This document shows, piece by piece, positions 26,284-35,115 of a stretch of 64,000 nucleotides of DNA. Below the pieces are notes generated by a model. That model was not told where the DNA came from. It saw only the letters and a list, made by a program, of their open reading frames with translations, and searched no databases. Both the position numbers and the translations under genes were made by a program. The number at the start of each line of letters is the position of its first letter. Position 1 is the first letter of the stretch. The stretch lies in contig CANLWN010000002.1 of NCBI GenBank assembly GCA_947494825.1, positions 708,008 to 772,007 of the forward strand, in the 5' to 3' direction. Source of the DNA: an uncultured Flavobacteriaceae bacterium (lineage in GTDB: Bacteria; Bacteroidota; Bacteroidia; Flavobacteriales; Flavobacteriaceae).

Positions 26284-27438
26284 ATGAATTATTTTTCTTC
26301 CGATTTTAAAATGGGAATCCTGGGAGGGGGTCAATTGGGAAAAATGCTGTTGAACGTGACCCGTAAGTTCGATATTTATACCCAGGTACTGGATCCTTCC
26401 GAAACCGCTCCCTGCCGCACAGGTTGCAACGCGTTCTTTACCGGCGATCTGCTTGATTTTGATTCGGTGTACGCCTTTGGAAAAGACGTAGATGTCCTTA
26501 CCATTGAAATTGAAAAGGTGAATATTGAAGCTTTGGAAAAACTGGAGCATGAAGGGGTAAAGGTATTCCCGCCCACTGGGGCCTTGCATATTATTCAGAA
26601 CAAAGCGAAGCAAAAACTTTTTTACAGGGACAAACAGATTCCTACCGCTCCTTTTGTTCGCTTTGCCTACACCAGTGAAATCCACGATAGCCTTGCCAAT
26701 GGGGGACTGTCCCTACCCTTTGTTTGGAAAAGCGCCCAATTTGGATATGACGGGCAGGGCGTAAAAATTATTCGTGCCCTACAGGATCTGGACGGACTTC
26801 CCAAAGTTGAATGCATTGCCGAGGAATTGGTACCCTTCAAAAATGAGCTTGCCGTAATCGTTGCAAGAAGCGTTAGCGGACAGGTCACCACCTATCCCGT
26901 GGTAGAAATGGAGTTTCACCCTGAGGCCAATCAGGTAGAATATGTAATCTGTCCGGCCCGAATAGCATCGCATGTAGCCCAAAAAGCTCGGGAGATAGCA
27001 TTACAGGTGTCCGAAAAAATAGGGCATGTAGGACTTTTGGCGGTAGAAATGTTTCAGACTGTGGAAGATGAAATTTTGGTGAACGAAGTGGCCCCAAGAC
27101 CTCATAATAGCGGGCATTATAGCATTGAGGCCAGTTATACCGATCAGTTCGAGCAGCATATCAGAGCCATTCTGGATCTCCCCTTAGGTAGTACCGATAG
27201 CAAAGTAGCGGGGATTATGGTAAATTTGGTCGGTGCGGAGGGCCATACCGGGGACGTGGTCTACCAAAATATGGAGGAAGTCCTCAGATTGGAGGGCGTT
27301 ACGCCCCATATTTACGGAAAGAAACAAACCAGGCCCTTTCGTAAAATGGGCCATGTTACCATAGTGAACAACGACATGGTCAAGGCCAGGGAAATAGCAC
27401 AAAAAGTAAAAGAAACGATCAAGGTAATAAGCAATTAG
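26284..27438 (+). CDS. purK: 5-(carboxyamino)imidazole ribonucleotide synthase
   Basis: A 384-residue ATP-grasp enzyme of purine synthesis: AIR + bicarbonate + ATP to N5-CAIR. The N-terminal domain has MGILGGGQLGKML (about 11-23). ATP-grasp landmarks are PFVWKSAQFGYDGQGV, AEELVPFKNELAVIVAR and VNEVAPRPHNSGHYSIEAS, the strongest PurK signature. The start at 26284 is an ATG. The stop is two bases from purE, its pathway partner. Confidence 0.95.
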   Translation: MNYFSSDFKMGILGGGQLGKMLLNVTRKFDIYTQVLDPSETAPCRTGCNAFFTGDLLDFDSVYAFGKDVDVLTIEIEKVNIEALEKLEHEGVKVFPPTGALHIIQNKAKQKLFYRDKQIPTAPFVRFAYTSEIHDSLANGGLSLPFVWKSAQFGYDGQGVKIIRALQDLDGLPKVECIAEELVPFKNELAVIVARSVSGQVTTYPVVEMEFHPEANQVEYVICPARIASHVAQKAREIALQVSEKIGHVGLLAVEMFQTVEDEILVNEVAPRPHNSGHYSIEASYTDQFEQHIRAILDLPLGSTDSKVAGIMVNLVGAEGHTGDVVYQNMEEVLRLEGVTPHIYGKKQTRPFRKMGHVTIVNNDMVKAREIAQKVKETIKVISN

Positions 27439-27440
27439 TT

Positions 27441-27935
27441 ATGAGCAAAGTAGCAGTCGTGATGGGAAGTACTAGCGATCTCCCGATTATGCAGGAGGCG
27501 GTGGATATTCTAAAGGGTTTTGATATTGAAGTGGATGTAGACATCGTATCGGCACATAGAACACCTGAAAAATTATTCGACTTTGCCAAGAACGCACACA
27601 AAAAGGGGTACGCCGTAATCATTGCAGGAGCAGGAGGTGCGGCCCATTTACCAGGAATGGTGGCTTCCCTTTCCCCATTGCCCGTTATTGGGGTGCCCGT
27701 AAAAAGCAGTAATTCCATAGACGGCTGGGATTCGGTACTTTCCATCCTCCAAATGCCGGGCGGCGTGCCTGTGGCCACGGTAGCCCTAAACGGTGCGAAA
27801 AACGCGGGTATCCTTGCGGCCCAAATCTTAGGGTGCGCCGATAATTGTGTATTGGACAAAATTTTGGTCTACAAGGAAGGGCTAAAGGAAAAAGTAATCC
27901 AAGGAGCCCAAAACCTACCAAACAAAAAACAGTAA
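27441..27935 (+). CDS. purE: N5-carboxyaminoimidazole ribonucleotide mutase
   Basis: A 164-residue class I PurE, converting N5-CAIR to CAIR, the next step after PurK. Landmarks: VVMGSTSDLPIM (phosphate/substrate loop), VSAHRTPEKLFDF (catalytic His), IIAGAGGAAHLPGM, and QMPGGVPVATVALN. Length normal. Operon with purK. Confidence 0.95.
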   Translation: MSKVAVVMGSTSDLPIMQEAVDILKGFDIEVDVDIVSAHRTPEKLFDFAKNAHKKGYAVIIAGAGGAAHLPGMVASLSPLPVIGVPVKSSNSIDGWDSVLSILQMPGGVPVATVALNGAKNAGILAAQILGCADNCVLDKILVYKEGLKEKVIQGAQNLPNKKQ

Positions 27936-27994
27936 TCACTTCAGATCAGACCGATACTCTTTCTTCGGTCCCAAAGCGTAAATAGCTAAAGAAC

Positions 27995-30025
27995 ATGAGC
28001 AACCCCTTATTGAAACCCTTCGATGCGGCCCCATTTTCCAAAATCCGCAATGCGCATTTTAAACCAGCATTTTTGCAGGCCATGGCCGACGCCCGAAAGG
28101 AAATTGACGCCATTACCGATACGCCCAGTGAACCCACCTTTGCAAATACCATTGAGGCGCTCGAATATACAGGCCAGCAACTAGATCGCATTTCCAGTAT
28201 TTTCTTCAACCTCAATTCGGCAGAGACCAATACGGAAATTCAACAAATAGCACAGGACGTATCCCCGCTCCTATCTGAATTCAGAAACGATATTACCCTA
28301 AACGAAAAGTTGTTCGCCCGGGTCAAGGCCGTATATGACGTGCGGGAGCAACTGCAGTTAAGCACGGAACAACGGACCTTGCTGGAGAAGAAATACAAGA
28401 ATTTTAGTAGGAACGGGGCAAATCTCCCCAAGGACAAAAAAACCCAACTGCGAAAAATAGATGCGGAACTCGCCAAACTAAAACTAAAATTTGGAGAACA
28501 TGTCCTGGCCGAGACCAATGCCTATGAAATGTTGCTTGCCAAGCAGGAAGACCTGGATGGGCTGCCCGAAGGGGTCAAGGAAGCCGCCGCGCAATTGGCA
28601 AGATCTAGGGACAAATCCGGGTGGCTGTTTACTCTTGATTACCCGAGCTACATTCCTTTTATGAAATATGCCAAAAAAAGGGAACTGCGAAAAAAACTAG
28701 CACTGGCCTTTGGCAGTAAGGGCTTTAAGGGAGATGCGTTGGACAATACAGAAAATGTGTTGCGTATTGCAAAACTACGCCACGAACGTGCCAATATCCT
28801 AGGGTATGCCACACATGCAGATTTTGTTTTGGAAGAACGTATGGCAGAGACCCCAAAGAAGGTGTTGGCGTTCCTAAACGAGCTGTTGGAAAAGGCCAAG
28901 CCCGCGGCGGAAAGGGAGTTCAGGGAATTGGAAGAGTTTGCGCGGGAATTGGATGCCATAGACCATTTGGAAAAATGGGACAATGCCTATTATTCCGAAA
29001 AACTAAAACAGAAACGTTTTAATTTGGACGATGAAATCCTAAAACCCTACTTTAAGTTGGAACAGGTCATCGACGGCGTCTTTACGGTGGCCAATAAATT
29101 ATTCGGTCTGGAGTTCCAGGAAGTGTTCGATATTGACAAATATCACGAAGAGGTAAAAACCTATAAGGTATACGACAGTGAGCAGCAGTTCGTTTCGCTC
29201 TTCTATGCCGATTTCCATCCCAGGGCGGGGAAAAGGGGTGGCGCTTGGATGACCTCCTACAAACCTCAATATGTACAGCATGGAACCACCGTGCGCCCCC
29301 ATATTTCCAATGTGTGCAACTTTACCAAGCCCACGGAGCGTAAACCGTCATTACTGACCTTCAACGAGGTCACCACCCTGTTCCATGAGTTTGGCCATGG
29401 CCTGCACGGTATGTTGGCCAACACCATCTACCCAAGCCTATCGGGTACCTCGGTGTATTGGGATTTTGTAGAATTGCCCAGCCAGATTATGGAAAACTGG
29501 TGTTACGAAAAGGAAGCCTTGGAGTTGTTTGCCACGCACTATGAGACCGGGGAACCCATCCCCATGGAACTGGTTCAAAAAATCAAGGACTCGGCAAACT
29601 TCCAGGAGGGTATGGCAACACTGCGCCAACTGAGTTTTGGGTTTCTGGACATGTCCTGGCACGGAACGGATCCCTCTGCCATAACCGATGTAAAACGATA
29701 CGAGACCAAGGCCTTTGCAGGTACCAATTTATTCCCCGATACTCCGGAAACCTGTATGAGTACGGCCTTCTCACATATCTTCCAAGGAGGTTATGCCTCC
29801 GGCTATTACAGCTATAAATGGGCAGAGGTCCTGGATGCGGATGCCTTTGCCTACTTTAAGGAGAAAGGCCTATTTAACCAGGAGGTGGCAACCAAATTTA
29901 AAGAACATGTGCTTTCCAAAGGGGGCACGGAAAACCCTATGGAACTCTATAAACGATTTCGGGGCAGTGAGCCCAAGGTAGAAGCCTTACTGGAAAGGGC
30001 AGGTCTTGTCAAAAAAGCCTCCTAA
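27995..30025 (+). CDS. dcp: M3-family zinc metallopeptidase (peptidyl-dipeptidase type)
   Basis: A 676-residue thimet-like oligopeptidase. The zinc motif is TLFHEFGHGLHG (HExxH, about residue 463), with the third ligand expected in YWDFVELPSQIMENW. Other landmarks: YADFHPRAGKRGGAWM, NVCNFTKP and FSHIFQGGYASGYYSYKWAEV. No signal peptide, so it probably acts in the cytoplasm on small peptides. The order of conserved regions fits Dcp (dipeptidyl carboxypeptidase) better than oligopeptidase A, but they are close. A 60-base gap follows purE. Confidence 0.85.
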   Translation: MSNPLLKPFDAAPFSKIRNAHFKPAFLQAMADARKEIDAITDTPSEPTFANTIEALEYTGQQLDRISSIFFNLNSAETNTEIQQIAQDVSPLLSEFRNDITLNEKLFARVKAVYDVREQLQLSTEQRTLLEKKYKNFSRNGANLPKDKKTQLRKIDAELAKLKLKFGEHVLAETNAYEMLLAKQEDLDGLPEGVKEAAAQLARSRDKSGWLFTLDYPSYIPFMKYAKKRELRKKLALAFGSKGFKGDALDNTENVLRIAKLRHERANILGYATHADFVLEERMAETPKKVLAFLNELLEKAKPAAEREFRELEEFARELDAIDHLEKWDNAYYSEKLKQKRFNLDDEILKPYFKLEQVIDGVFTVANKLFGLEFQEVFDIDKYHEEVKTYKVYDSEQQFVSLFYADFHPRAGKRGGAWMTSYKPQYVQHGTTVRPHISNVCNFTKPTERKPSLLTFNEVTTLFHEFGHGLHGMLANTIYPSLSGTSVYWDFVELPSQIMENWCYEKEALELFATHYETGEPIPMELVQKIKDSANFQEGMATLRQLSFGFLDMSWHGTDPSAITDVKRYETKAFAGTNLFPDTPETCMSTAFSHIFQGGYASGYYSYKWAEVLDADAFAYFKEKGLFNQEVATKFKEHVLSKGGTENPMELYKRFRGSEPKVEALLERAGLVKKAS

Positions 30026-30340
30026 AGGTATAGGGAAGCGCCTTATTGACCTGCTTTTTGCCATAGGGCGCAAATCTTACTCCCTGAGATTGTGGCGTAC
30101 CGCCTTTTACCCTAAAGGCAAGGTATTGTTGGTTCTATCTTCTAACGGCCAGAGGGTTGAGTGGTAAGGATACGGACCGAATTCCTTTTTCTATATCATT
30201 TTGTGAAAGTTCTGTGATAGGTTTTGATTTTATTTGTGCCAACCTAAGTTAATGCCCGCCAAGAAGACCACTGGTAACGTCCATTTCGCCCATAGTGCTT
30301 ATGGATTGGAAATAAACGTATTCATTAACAAAAAATCCTT
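30026..30340. other. Intergenic stretch between dcp and the sigma factor gene
   Basis: About 315 bases without a credible gene. A small hairpin at 30102-30119 (GCCTTT and AAAGGC arms) has no T-run, so it is at best a weak terminator. Confidence 0.5.
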
Positions 30341-30348
30341 TAAATTTG
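30341..30348 (+). promoter_or_regulatory. -7 element of the ECF sigma factor gene
   Basis: TAAATTTG is an exact consensus match 18 bases before the ATG at 30367. A TTG start at 30346 would lie inside this box and is therefore unlikely. Confidence 0.5.
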
Positions 30349-30366
30349 GAACTTTCTAACAACACC

Positions 30367-30921
30367 ATGGTAACGCATCAATTAAATCCGGAAAAATGGG
30401 TGGACCTCTATGCAGACTATCTGTTCAACTATGCAGTAGCTAGAGTCAGTAATTCTGAAATAGCTAAGGATCTGGTTCAGGAAACCTTCTTTGCCGGATT
30501 GAACTCCGCCAAAAATTACAAAGGGGATGCTGCAGAACGGACCTGGCTTATTGCCATTCTCAAACGAAAGGTAATAGACCACTATCGAAAAATAAATTCC
30601 AATAAAGGAAAAGCGGAGGTCCGTATTAACTATAACTCCAATAGCGACTCGGATGGGGATTGGTTAGAGGAACAGGTGGCCGATCCATTTAGCAAGTTGG
30701 AAAATGACACCTTGGAAAACGAGGAATTGGGACTGGCCATTCAAGAATGCATTACAAAATTGCCAAAAAAACAATCCCTGGTGTTTACGATGAAGACCAT
30801 TCAGGGAATCAGCACCGAAGATATTTGTAATGAATTGGGAATTAATCCGTCCAACTTATGGGTAATGATTCATAGAGCGCGAACCGCACTTATGGGCTGC
30901 CTTAATCAAAATTGGTATTAA
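30367..30921 (+). CDS. ECF sigma factor
   Basis: A 184-residue sigma-70 family protein of the ECF class. Region 2 is about 12-80 (DYLFNYAVARVSNSEIAKDL, ETFFAGL, ERTWLIAILKRKVIDHYR). Region 4 is about 120-180, with a helix-turn-helix (GISTEDICNELGINPSNLWVMIHRAR). The linker has an acidic SDSDGDWLEEQV stretch. Three bases before a small zinc-finger-like protein, most likely its anti-sigma factor. Target promoters unknown. Confidence 0.9.
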   Translation: MVTHQLNPEKWVDLYADYLFNYAVARVSNSEIAKDLVQETFFAGLNSAKNYKGDAAERTWLIAILKRKVIDHYRKINSNKGKAEVRINYNSNSDSDGDWLEEQVADPFSKLENDTLENEELGLAIQECITKLPKKQSLVFTMKTIQGISTEDICNELGINPSNLWVMIHRARTALMGCLNQNWY

Positions 30922-30924
30922 ACT

Positions 30925-31152
30925 ATGATTTCTTGCGAAGAAGCAGCAATTATATGCAATAAAAGTCAGTACAAGGAAGCAACGTTTTTAGAGAAAATGA
31001 AGCTGCGTTTCCATTTATTTATGTGCAAAACCTGTTCTGCCTTCACCAAGAAGAATACGGAATTCACGACCCTATGCGAAAAGGCCAACCTTCAAAGTCT
31101 TTCCGAAATGGAAAAGGTGAAGATGAAAAAGGAATTAAGGGATAAACTATAG
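30925..31152 (+). CDS. Small anti-sigma-like zinc-finger protein
   Basis: A 75-residue protein with CEEA near the N terminus and HLFMCKTC (His-x3-Cys-x2-Cys), the zinc-binding core of ZAS/anti-sigma domains. No transmembrane segment is present, so it would be a soluble regulator of the sigma factor three bases upstream. The rest is helical and charged. Too short to carry a separate sensor domain. Confidence 0.75.
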   Translation: MISCEEAAIICNKSQYKEATFLEKMKLRFHLFMCKTCSAFTKKNTEFTTLCEKANLQSLSEMEKVKMKKELRDKL

Positions 31153-31154
31153 TC

Positions 31155-31973
31155 CTACCCCTCTAGATACCAGACAAGACCCCACCAAAGAATAGGTATG
31201 CCCTCTATCCAAAAAGAGGAAAAATACGTGGATTGCTCTTTCTTGGTCACAAGCATAAGCACACATAGGACCGCAAAAAGTGCGGCCTTTGCCCAAATTT
31301 CCACAGGAGCAAGATGGTCCTTTAAAAAACTTAGCAGAAAAAAGATCAGGGCCGCTATGCCTCCGATTACCAAGGTCGTAGATACGCCATAACGTTGAGG
31401 GATCGTTTTCAACGCCGCCGCATCGTACTTTAAATCGCGGATTTCAAAGGGTATCATCAGGATCAGCACCAGAACAAAGCGCTGGGTACATTCTATCCAA
31501 ACATCCCAAGAAAGGGCCTCTTCAACAGCGATTACAGGTAGAATTACGGTAGTTCCGGCCCAAACCAATGCCACGGGAAAGATCTTAAAACCACCTAAAC
31601 TCCTCAGATTCTTGGCACTGGGCAGTACCGGAAGGGCGTAGAGCGCTGTTAGGCCCATAAGCACGGCAAAAGCGATCCAAACATCCCAAGAGAAAAAATA
31701 TGCATGGTAGGCTGCGATGCCCAAGGCGATAAAACTCGCGAACTGGATGTTTTTATGATAGCGATTGGCCACTAAAATATACTTTTCGGCCTCAACGCCA
31801 TATTTTACAAAATTGTAGCAAGCTATGGTACTGAAAAAGACAAAATACAAGAGATGGGCGTTAGCTTCCACGTCCAGAAAATAGACGGTGACCTGCATAA
31901 GGCCAACTACCGCCAAGGCCACATGAACACTGGCATCCAGATAAAAATCAAAAATGCGCTTCAACCACCTCAT
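31155..31973 (-). CDS. UbiA-like prenyltransferase-fold membrane protein
   Basis: A 272-residue protein with about eight hydrophobic segments. The order resembles UbiA-family prenyltransferases: a region like the first Asp-rich motif (FVKYGVEAEKY) is poorly conserved, whereas the second is visible as IPFEIRDLKYDAAALKTIPQRYG (Asp-x-x-x-Asp, about 184-206). The weak first motif casts doubt on classical prenyltransferase activity. Convergent with the anti-sigma gene. Confidence 0.6.
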   Translation of the reverse strand: MRWLKRIFDFYLDASVHVALAVVGLMQVTVYFLDVEANAHLLYFVFFSTIACYNFVKYGVEAEKYILVANRYHKNIQFASFIALGIAAYHAYFFSWDVWIAFAVLMGLTALYALPVLPSAKNLRSLGGFKIFPVALVWAGTTVILPVIAVEEALSWDVWIECTQRFVLVLILMIPFEIRDLKYDAAALKTIPQRYGVSTTLVIGGIAALIFFLLSFLKDHLAPVEIWAKAALFAVLCVLMLVTKKEQSTYFSSFWIEGIPILWWGLVWYLEG

Positions 31974-32044
31974 GGTACAAAAGTAGCCAAACTGTTCATA
32001 AGGTAGATCTATGGTTAAAAACTTTAAGTTCCAACAGGGTTAAA

Positions 32045-32078
32045 TTGTCTTTTTTACAAGAATTAATCAGTAATTTTA
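32045..32078 (+). promoter_or_regulatory. Promoter of gcvP
   Basis: TTG at 32045-32047 and TAATTTTA at 32071-32078 (last base A instead of G), spacing 23. The ATG lies 20 bases on. No glycine riboswitch is visible upstream. Confidence 0.45.
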
Positions 32079-32098
32079 CGCCTTTACTTTTATAGCAT

Positions 32099-34945
32099 AT
32101 GAGGACAGACAATTTTGCATCGCGCCACATCGGCATAAGGCAAGAAAACCTTCAACACATGTTCAAAACGGTGGAGGTAGAAGACATGGAACAACTCATC
32201 TATGAGACCATTCCGGATGACATTAAACTCCAAGGCCCACTGCAGCTTTCCCCAGCCATGGAAGAACATGAGTTCCTAGGCCATATACAGGAGCTTTCTA
32301 AAAAAAATAAGGTGTTCAAGAGCTATATTGGACTGGGATACCACGAATGTATTACCCCATCGGTCATCCTGAGGAACATTTTGGAGAACCCCGGCTGGTA
32401 TACCGCCTATACACCCTACCAGGCAGAGATTGCGCAAGGGCGACTCGAAGCCTTATTGAATTTTCAGACCATGGTCTGTGATCTTACTGGGATGGAGCTC
32501 GCCAATGCCTCGCTTCTTGATGAAAGTACCGCTGCCGCCGAAGCAATGACCATGCTCTTTGATGTGAGGAGTCGCGACCAAAAAAAGAACGGGGTCCTAA
32601 AGTTTTTCGTCTCCGAAGAGGTGTTGCCCCAGACACTGTCCCTATTGCAGACCCGATCTAAACCCCTGGGCATACAGTTGGAAGTGGGCGATCATGAAAA
32701 ATTCACTTTTGGTTCGGATTTTTACGGAGTGCTGCTCCAATATCCCGGAAAGTACGGACAGGTACACGAGTATAGCGGATTTGCCGAAAAAGCACAGGCA
32801 GCGGGCATTAAAATAGCCGTGGCGGCCGATATCCTCAGTCTCGTGCTGTTGACCCCTCCAGGAGCGTTTGGTGCGGACGTGGTCGTTGGCACCACCCAAC
32901 GTTTTGGAATCCCCTTGGGTTACGGCGGACCGCATGCTGCTTTTTTTGCAACCCGTGAGGCATATAAAAGAAGTATTCCGGGCAGAATTATTGGGGTAAC
33001 CCGGGATGTGGACGATAAACCGGCCCTGCGTATGGCCCTACAGACCCGAGAACAACATATTAAAAGGGACAAGGCCACTTCCAATATTTGCACGGCCCAG
33101 GTTTTGTTGGCTGTTATGGCCGGAATGTACGCCGTATATCACGGACCTAAAGGCTTGACCACTATTGCCAACAAAGTACACGCAAGTGCCGTGACCCTAG
33201 TAGACCATTTGGAAAAGCTGGGTGTATACCAGATCAATACCGGCTATTTTGATACCATTGCCGTAAAGACAAATGCCAAAAAAATAAGGGTGGTAGCCGA
33301 AAATAAAGAGGTAAACTTCCTATATGTAGACGAAGAAACGGTTTCCATAGCGGTAAATGAGACCACAAGCTTGAAAGATCTTGCCCAAATCATCTCAATT
33401 TTTGCCGAGGCCCTGGGAAAAGATTCCATAGCGCCTCCTACCGCCCTCGCTTCCAAAGTAGCCGTCCCGGAAAGTACCAATCGTACTTCCCCTTTCCTTG
33501 AAAATAATATATTCAATGCCTTTCATTCGGAAACCGAATTGATGCGTTATATTAAAAAATTGGAAAGAAAGGACTTGGCCTTGAACCATTCCATGATTTC
33601 GTTGGGTTCCTGCACCATGAAACTGAATGCTGCCTCTGAAATGTTACCGTTAAGTTGGGCGCAATGGGGCAATATTCACCCCTTTGTTCCTGTGGAGCAG
33701 GCCAAGGGTTACCAAATTGTCCTAAAGGAATTGGAAAAGGATTTAACGGCAATTACCGGCTTTGCGGGAACATCCCTTCAACCCAATTCAGGTGCCCAAG
33801 GGGAGTATGCCGGACTAATGACCATACGGGCCTATCACGAATCCCGGGGTGAAGGACATCGAAATATTTGTATTATACCGGCATCGGCCCATGGAACCAA
33901 TCCGGCCTCAGCGGTCATGGCGGGAATGCAGGTGGTGGTGACCAAAACCGATGAAAAAGGGAACATAGATGTCCAGGATCTTGAAGAAAAAGTAAGCTTG
34001 CATTCCGATAAGCTTGCCGCACTCATGGTCACCTATCCTTCCACACATGGGGTTTTTGAATCGTCTATAAGGTATGTCACCCAAATGATCCATGAGCATG
34101 GGGGCCAAGTTTATATGGACGGTGCCAATATGAATGCACAGGTAGGCCTTACCAATCCGGCGACCATAGGGGCCGATGTTTGCCATCTCAATCTGCATAA
34201 AACATTTGCCATTCCCCATGGAGGTGGAGGTCCTGGCGTTGGACCTATATGCGTTGCGGAACAACTGTTGCCTTTCCTTCCAGGGAACCCAGTAATCAAG
34301 ACTGGTGGCGAAAAAGCCATTTCTGCGATCTCTTCGGCACCTTGGGGAAGTGCCCTGGCCTGTCTTATTTCCTACGGATATATCAAAATGTTGGGGGAAA
34401 GCGGACTGACCCAATCGACAAAAATTGCCATTTTAAACGCCAACTACATCAAAAATAGACTACGAGGTGGGTTTAATGTGCTATATACCGGTGAAAATGG
34501 TAGGGCTGCACATGAAATGATTATCGACTGTCGACCGTTTAAGCAAAACGGTATTGAAGTGACCGATATTGCAAAGCGATTGATGGATTACGGATTCCAC
34601 GCACCAACGGTTTCCTTTCCAGTGGCGGGAACCCTTATGATAGAGCCAACGGAAAGTGAGAGTCTGGCGGAGTTGGATCGTTTCTGCGATGCCATGCTAA
34701 GCATTAGACAGGAAATCGATGAGGCCAAAACGCCCAACAACGTCTTAAAAAATGCGCCACATACGTTGGATATGGTGACCAGTGATACCTGGGACTTTCC
34801 ATATACACGTGAAAAAGCCGCATTTCCGTTGTCCTATATCCGCGAAAACAAATTTTGGCCTAGCGTAAGAAGGGTAGATGATGCATATGGAGACCGTAAT
34901 TTGATATGTACCTGTGCACCCATAGAGGCCTATGCCGAAATATAA
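32099..34945 (+). CDS. gcvP: Glycine dehydrogenase (decarboxylating), P-protein
   Basis: A 948-residue full-length P-protein of the glycine cleavage system, which decarboxylates glycine with PLP and passes the aminomethyl group to lipoyl GcvH. The PLP Lys is residue 701 in CHLNLHKTFAIPHGGGGPG. Other landmarks: the N-terminal FASRHIG start, GTTQRFGIPLGYGGPHAA, HSMISLGSCTMKLN and YGFHAPTVSFPVAGTLMIEPTE (C-terminal half). It fuses both halves that are split in some bacteria. gcvT and gcvH are not nearby. Confidence 0.97.
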   Translation: MRTDNFASRHIGIRQENLQHMFKTVEVEDMEQLIYETIPDDIKLQGPLQLSPAMEEHEFLGHIQELSKKNKVFKSYIGLGYHECITPSVILRNILENPGWYTAYTPYQAEIAQGRLEALLNFQTMVCDLTGMELANASLLDESTAAAEAMTMLFDVRSRDQKKNGVLKFFVSEEVLPQTLSLLQTRSKPLGIQLEVGDHEKFTFGSDFYGVLLQYPGKYGQVHEYSGFAEKAQAAGIKIAVAADILSLVLLTPPGAFGADVVVGTTQRFGIPLGYGGPHAAFFATREAYKRSIPGRIIGVTRDVDDKPALRMALQTREQHIKRDKATSNICTAQVLLAVMAGMYAVYHGPKGLTTIANKVHASAVTLVDHLEKLGVYQINTGYFDTIAVKTNAKKIRVVAENKEVNFLYVDEETVSIAVNETTSLKDLAQIISIFAEALGKDSIAPPTALASKVAVPESTNRTSPFLENNIFNAFHSETELMRYIKKLERKDLALNHSMISLGSCTMKLNAASEMLPLSWAQWGNIHPFVPVEQAKGYQIVLKELEKDLTAITGFAGTSLQPNSGAQGEYAGLMTIRAYHESRGEGHRNICIIPASAHGTNPASAVMAGMQVVVTKTDEKGNIDVQDLEEKVSLHSDKLAALMVTYPSTHGVFESSIRYVTQMIHEHGGQVYMDGANMNAQVGLTNPATIGADVCHLNLHKTFAIPHGGGGPGVGPICVAEQLLPFLPGNPVIKTGGEKAISAISSAPWGSALACLISYGYIKMLGESGLTQSTKIAILNANYIKNRLRGGFNVLYTGENGRAAHEMIIDCRPFKQNGIEVTDIAKRLMDYGFHAPTVSFPVAGTLMIEPTESESLAELDRFCDAMLSIRQEIDEAKTPNNVLKNAPHTLDMVTSDTWDFPYTREKAAFPLSYIRENKFWPSVRRVDDAYGDRNLICTCAPIEAYAEI

Positions 34946-35042
34946 GAATCGTAATAAATTAGGTGGTTTAGGGGTTTTCTGGCACGTAATCAAGGTTTTT
35001 TGACCTTTGTTATCCGGTTTTTGACCGTGGTGGATATCGTAT

Positions 35043-35068
35043 TACATCTTATGCGCGCATAAGATGTA
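35043..35068. promoter_or_regulatory. 26-bp perfect palindrome, candidate operator
   Basis: The left half TACATCTTATGCG is followed by its exact reverse complement CGCATAAGATGTA. It ends 13 bases before the -7 element TATATTTG (35082-35089) of the ketosynthase gene and so covers the -33 region. There is no T-run, so it is not a terminator. A dimeric repressor binding here would block the promoter; which regulator is unknown. Confidence 0.6.
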
Positions 35069-35081
35069 GAGGAATGTACCC

Positions 35082-35089
35082 TATATTTG
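35082..35089 (+). promoter_or_regulatory. -7 element of the ketosynthase operon
   Basis: TATATTTG is an exact TANNTTTG match 26 bases before the ATG at 35116. It lies just downstream of the palindrome. Confidence 0.55.
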
Positions 35090-35115
35090 GTTTCTACAAA
35101 CCAACATCTGCTGCT

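Noticed and set aside
31974..32098. Glycine riboswitch upstream of gcvP
   Set aside because: The interval is only 125 bases and shows no tandem aptamer-like helices.
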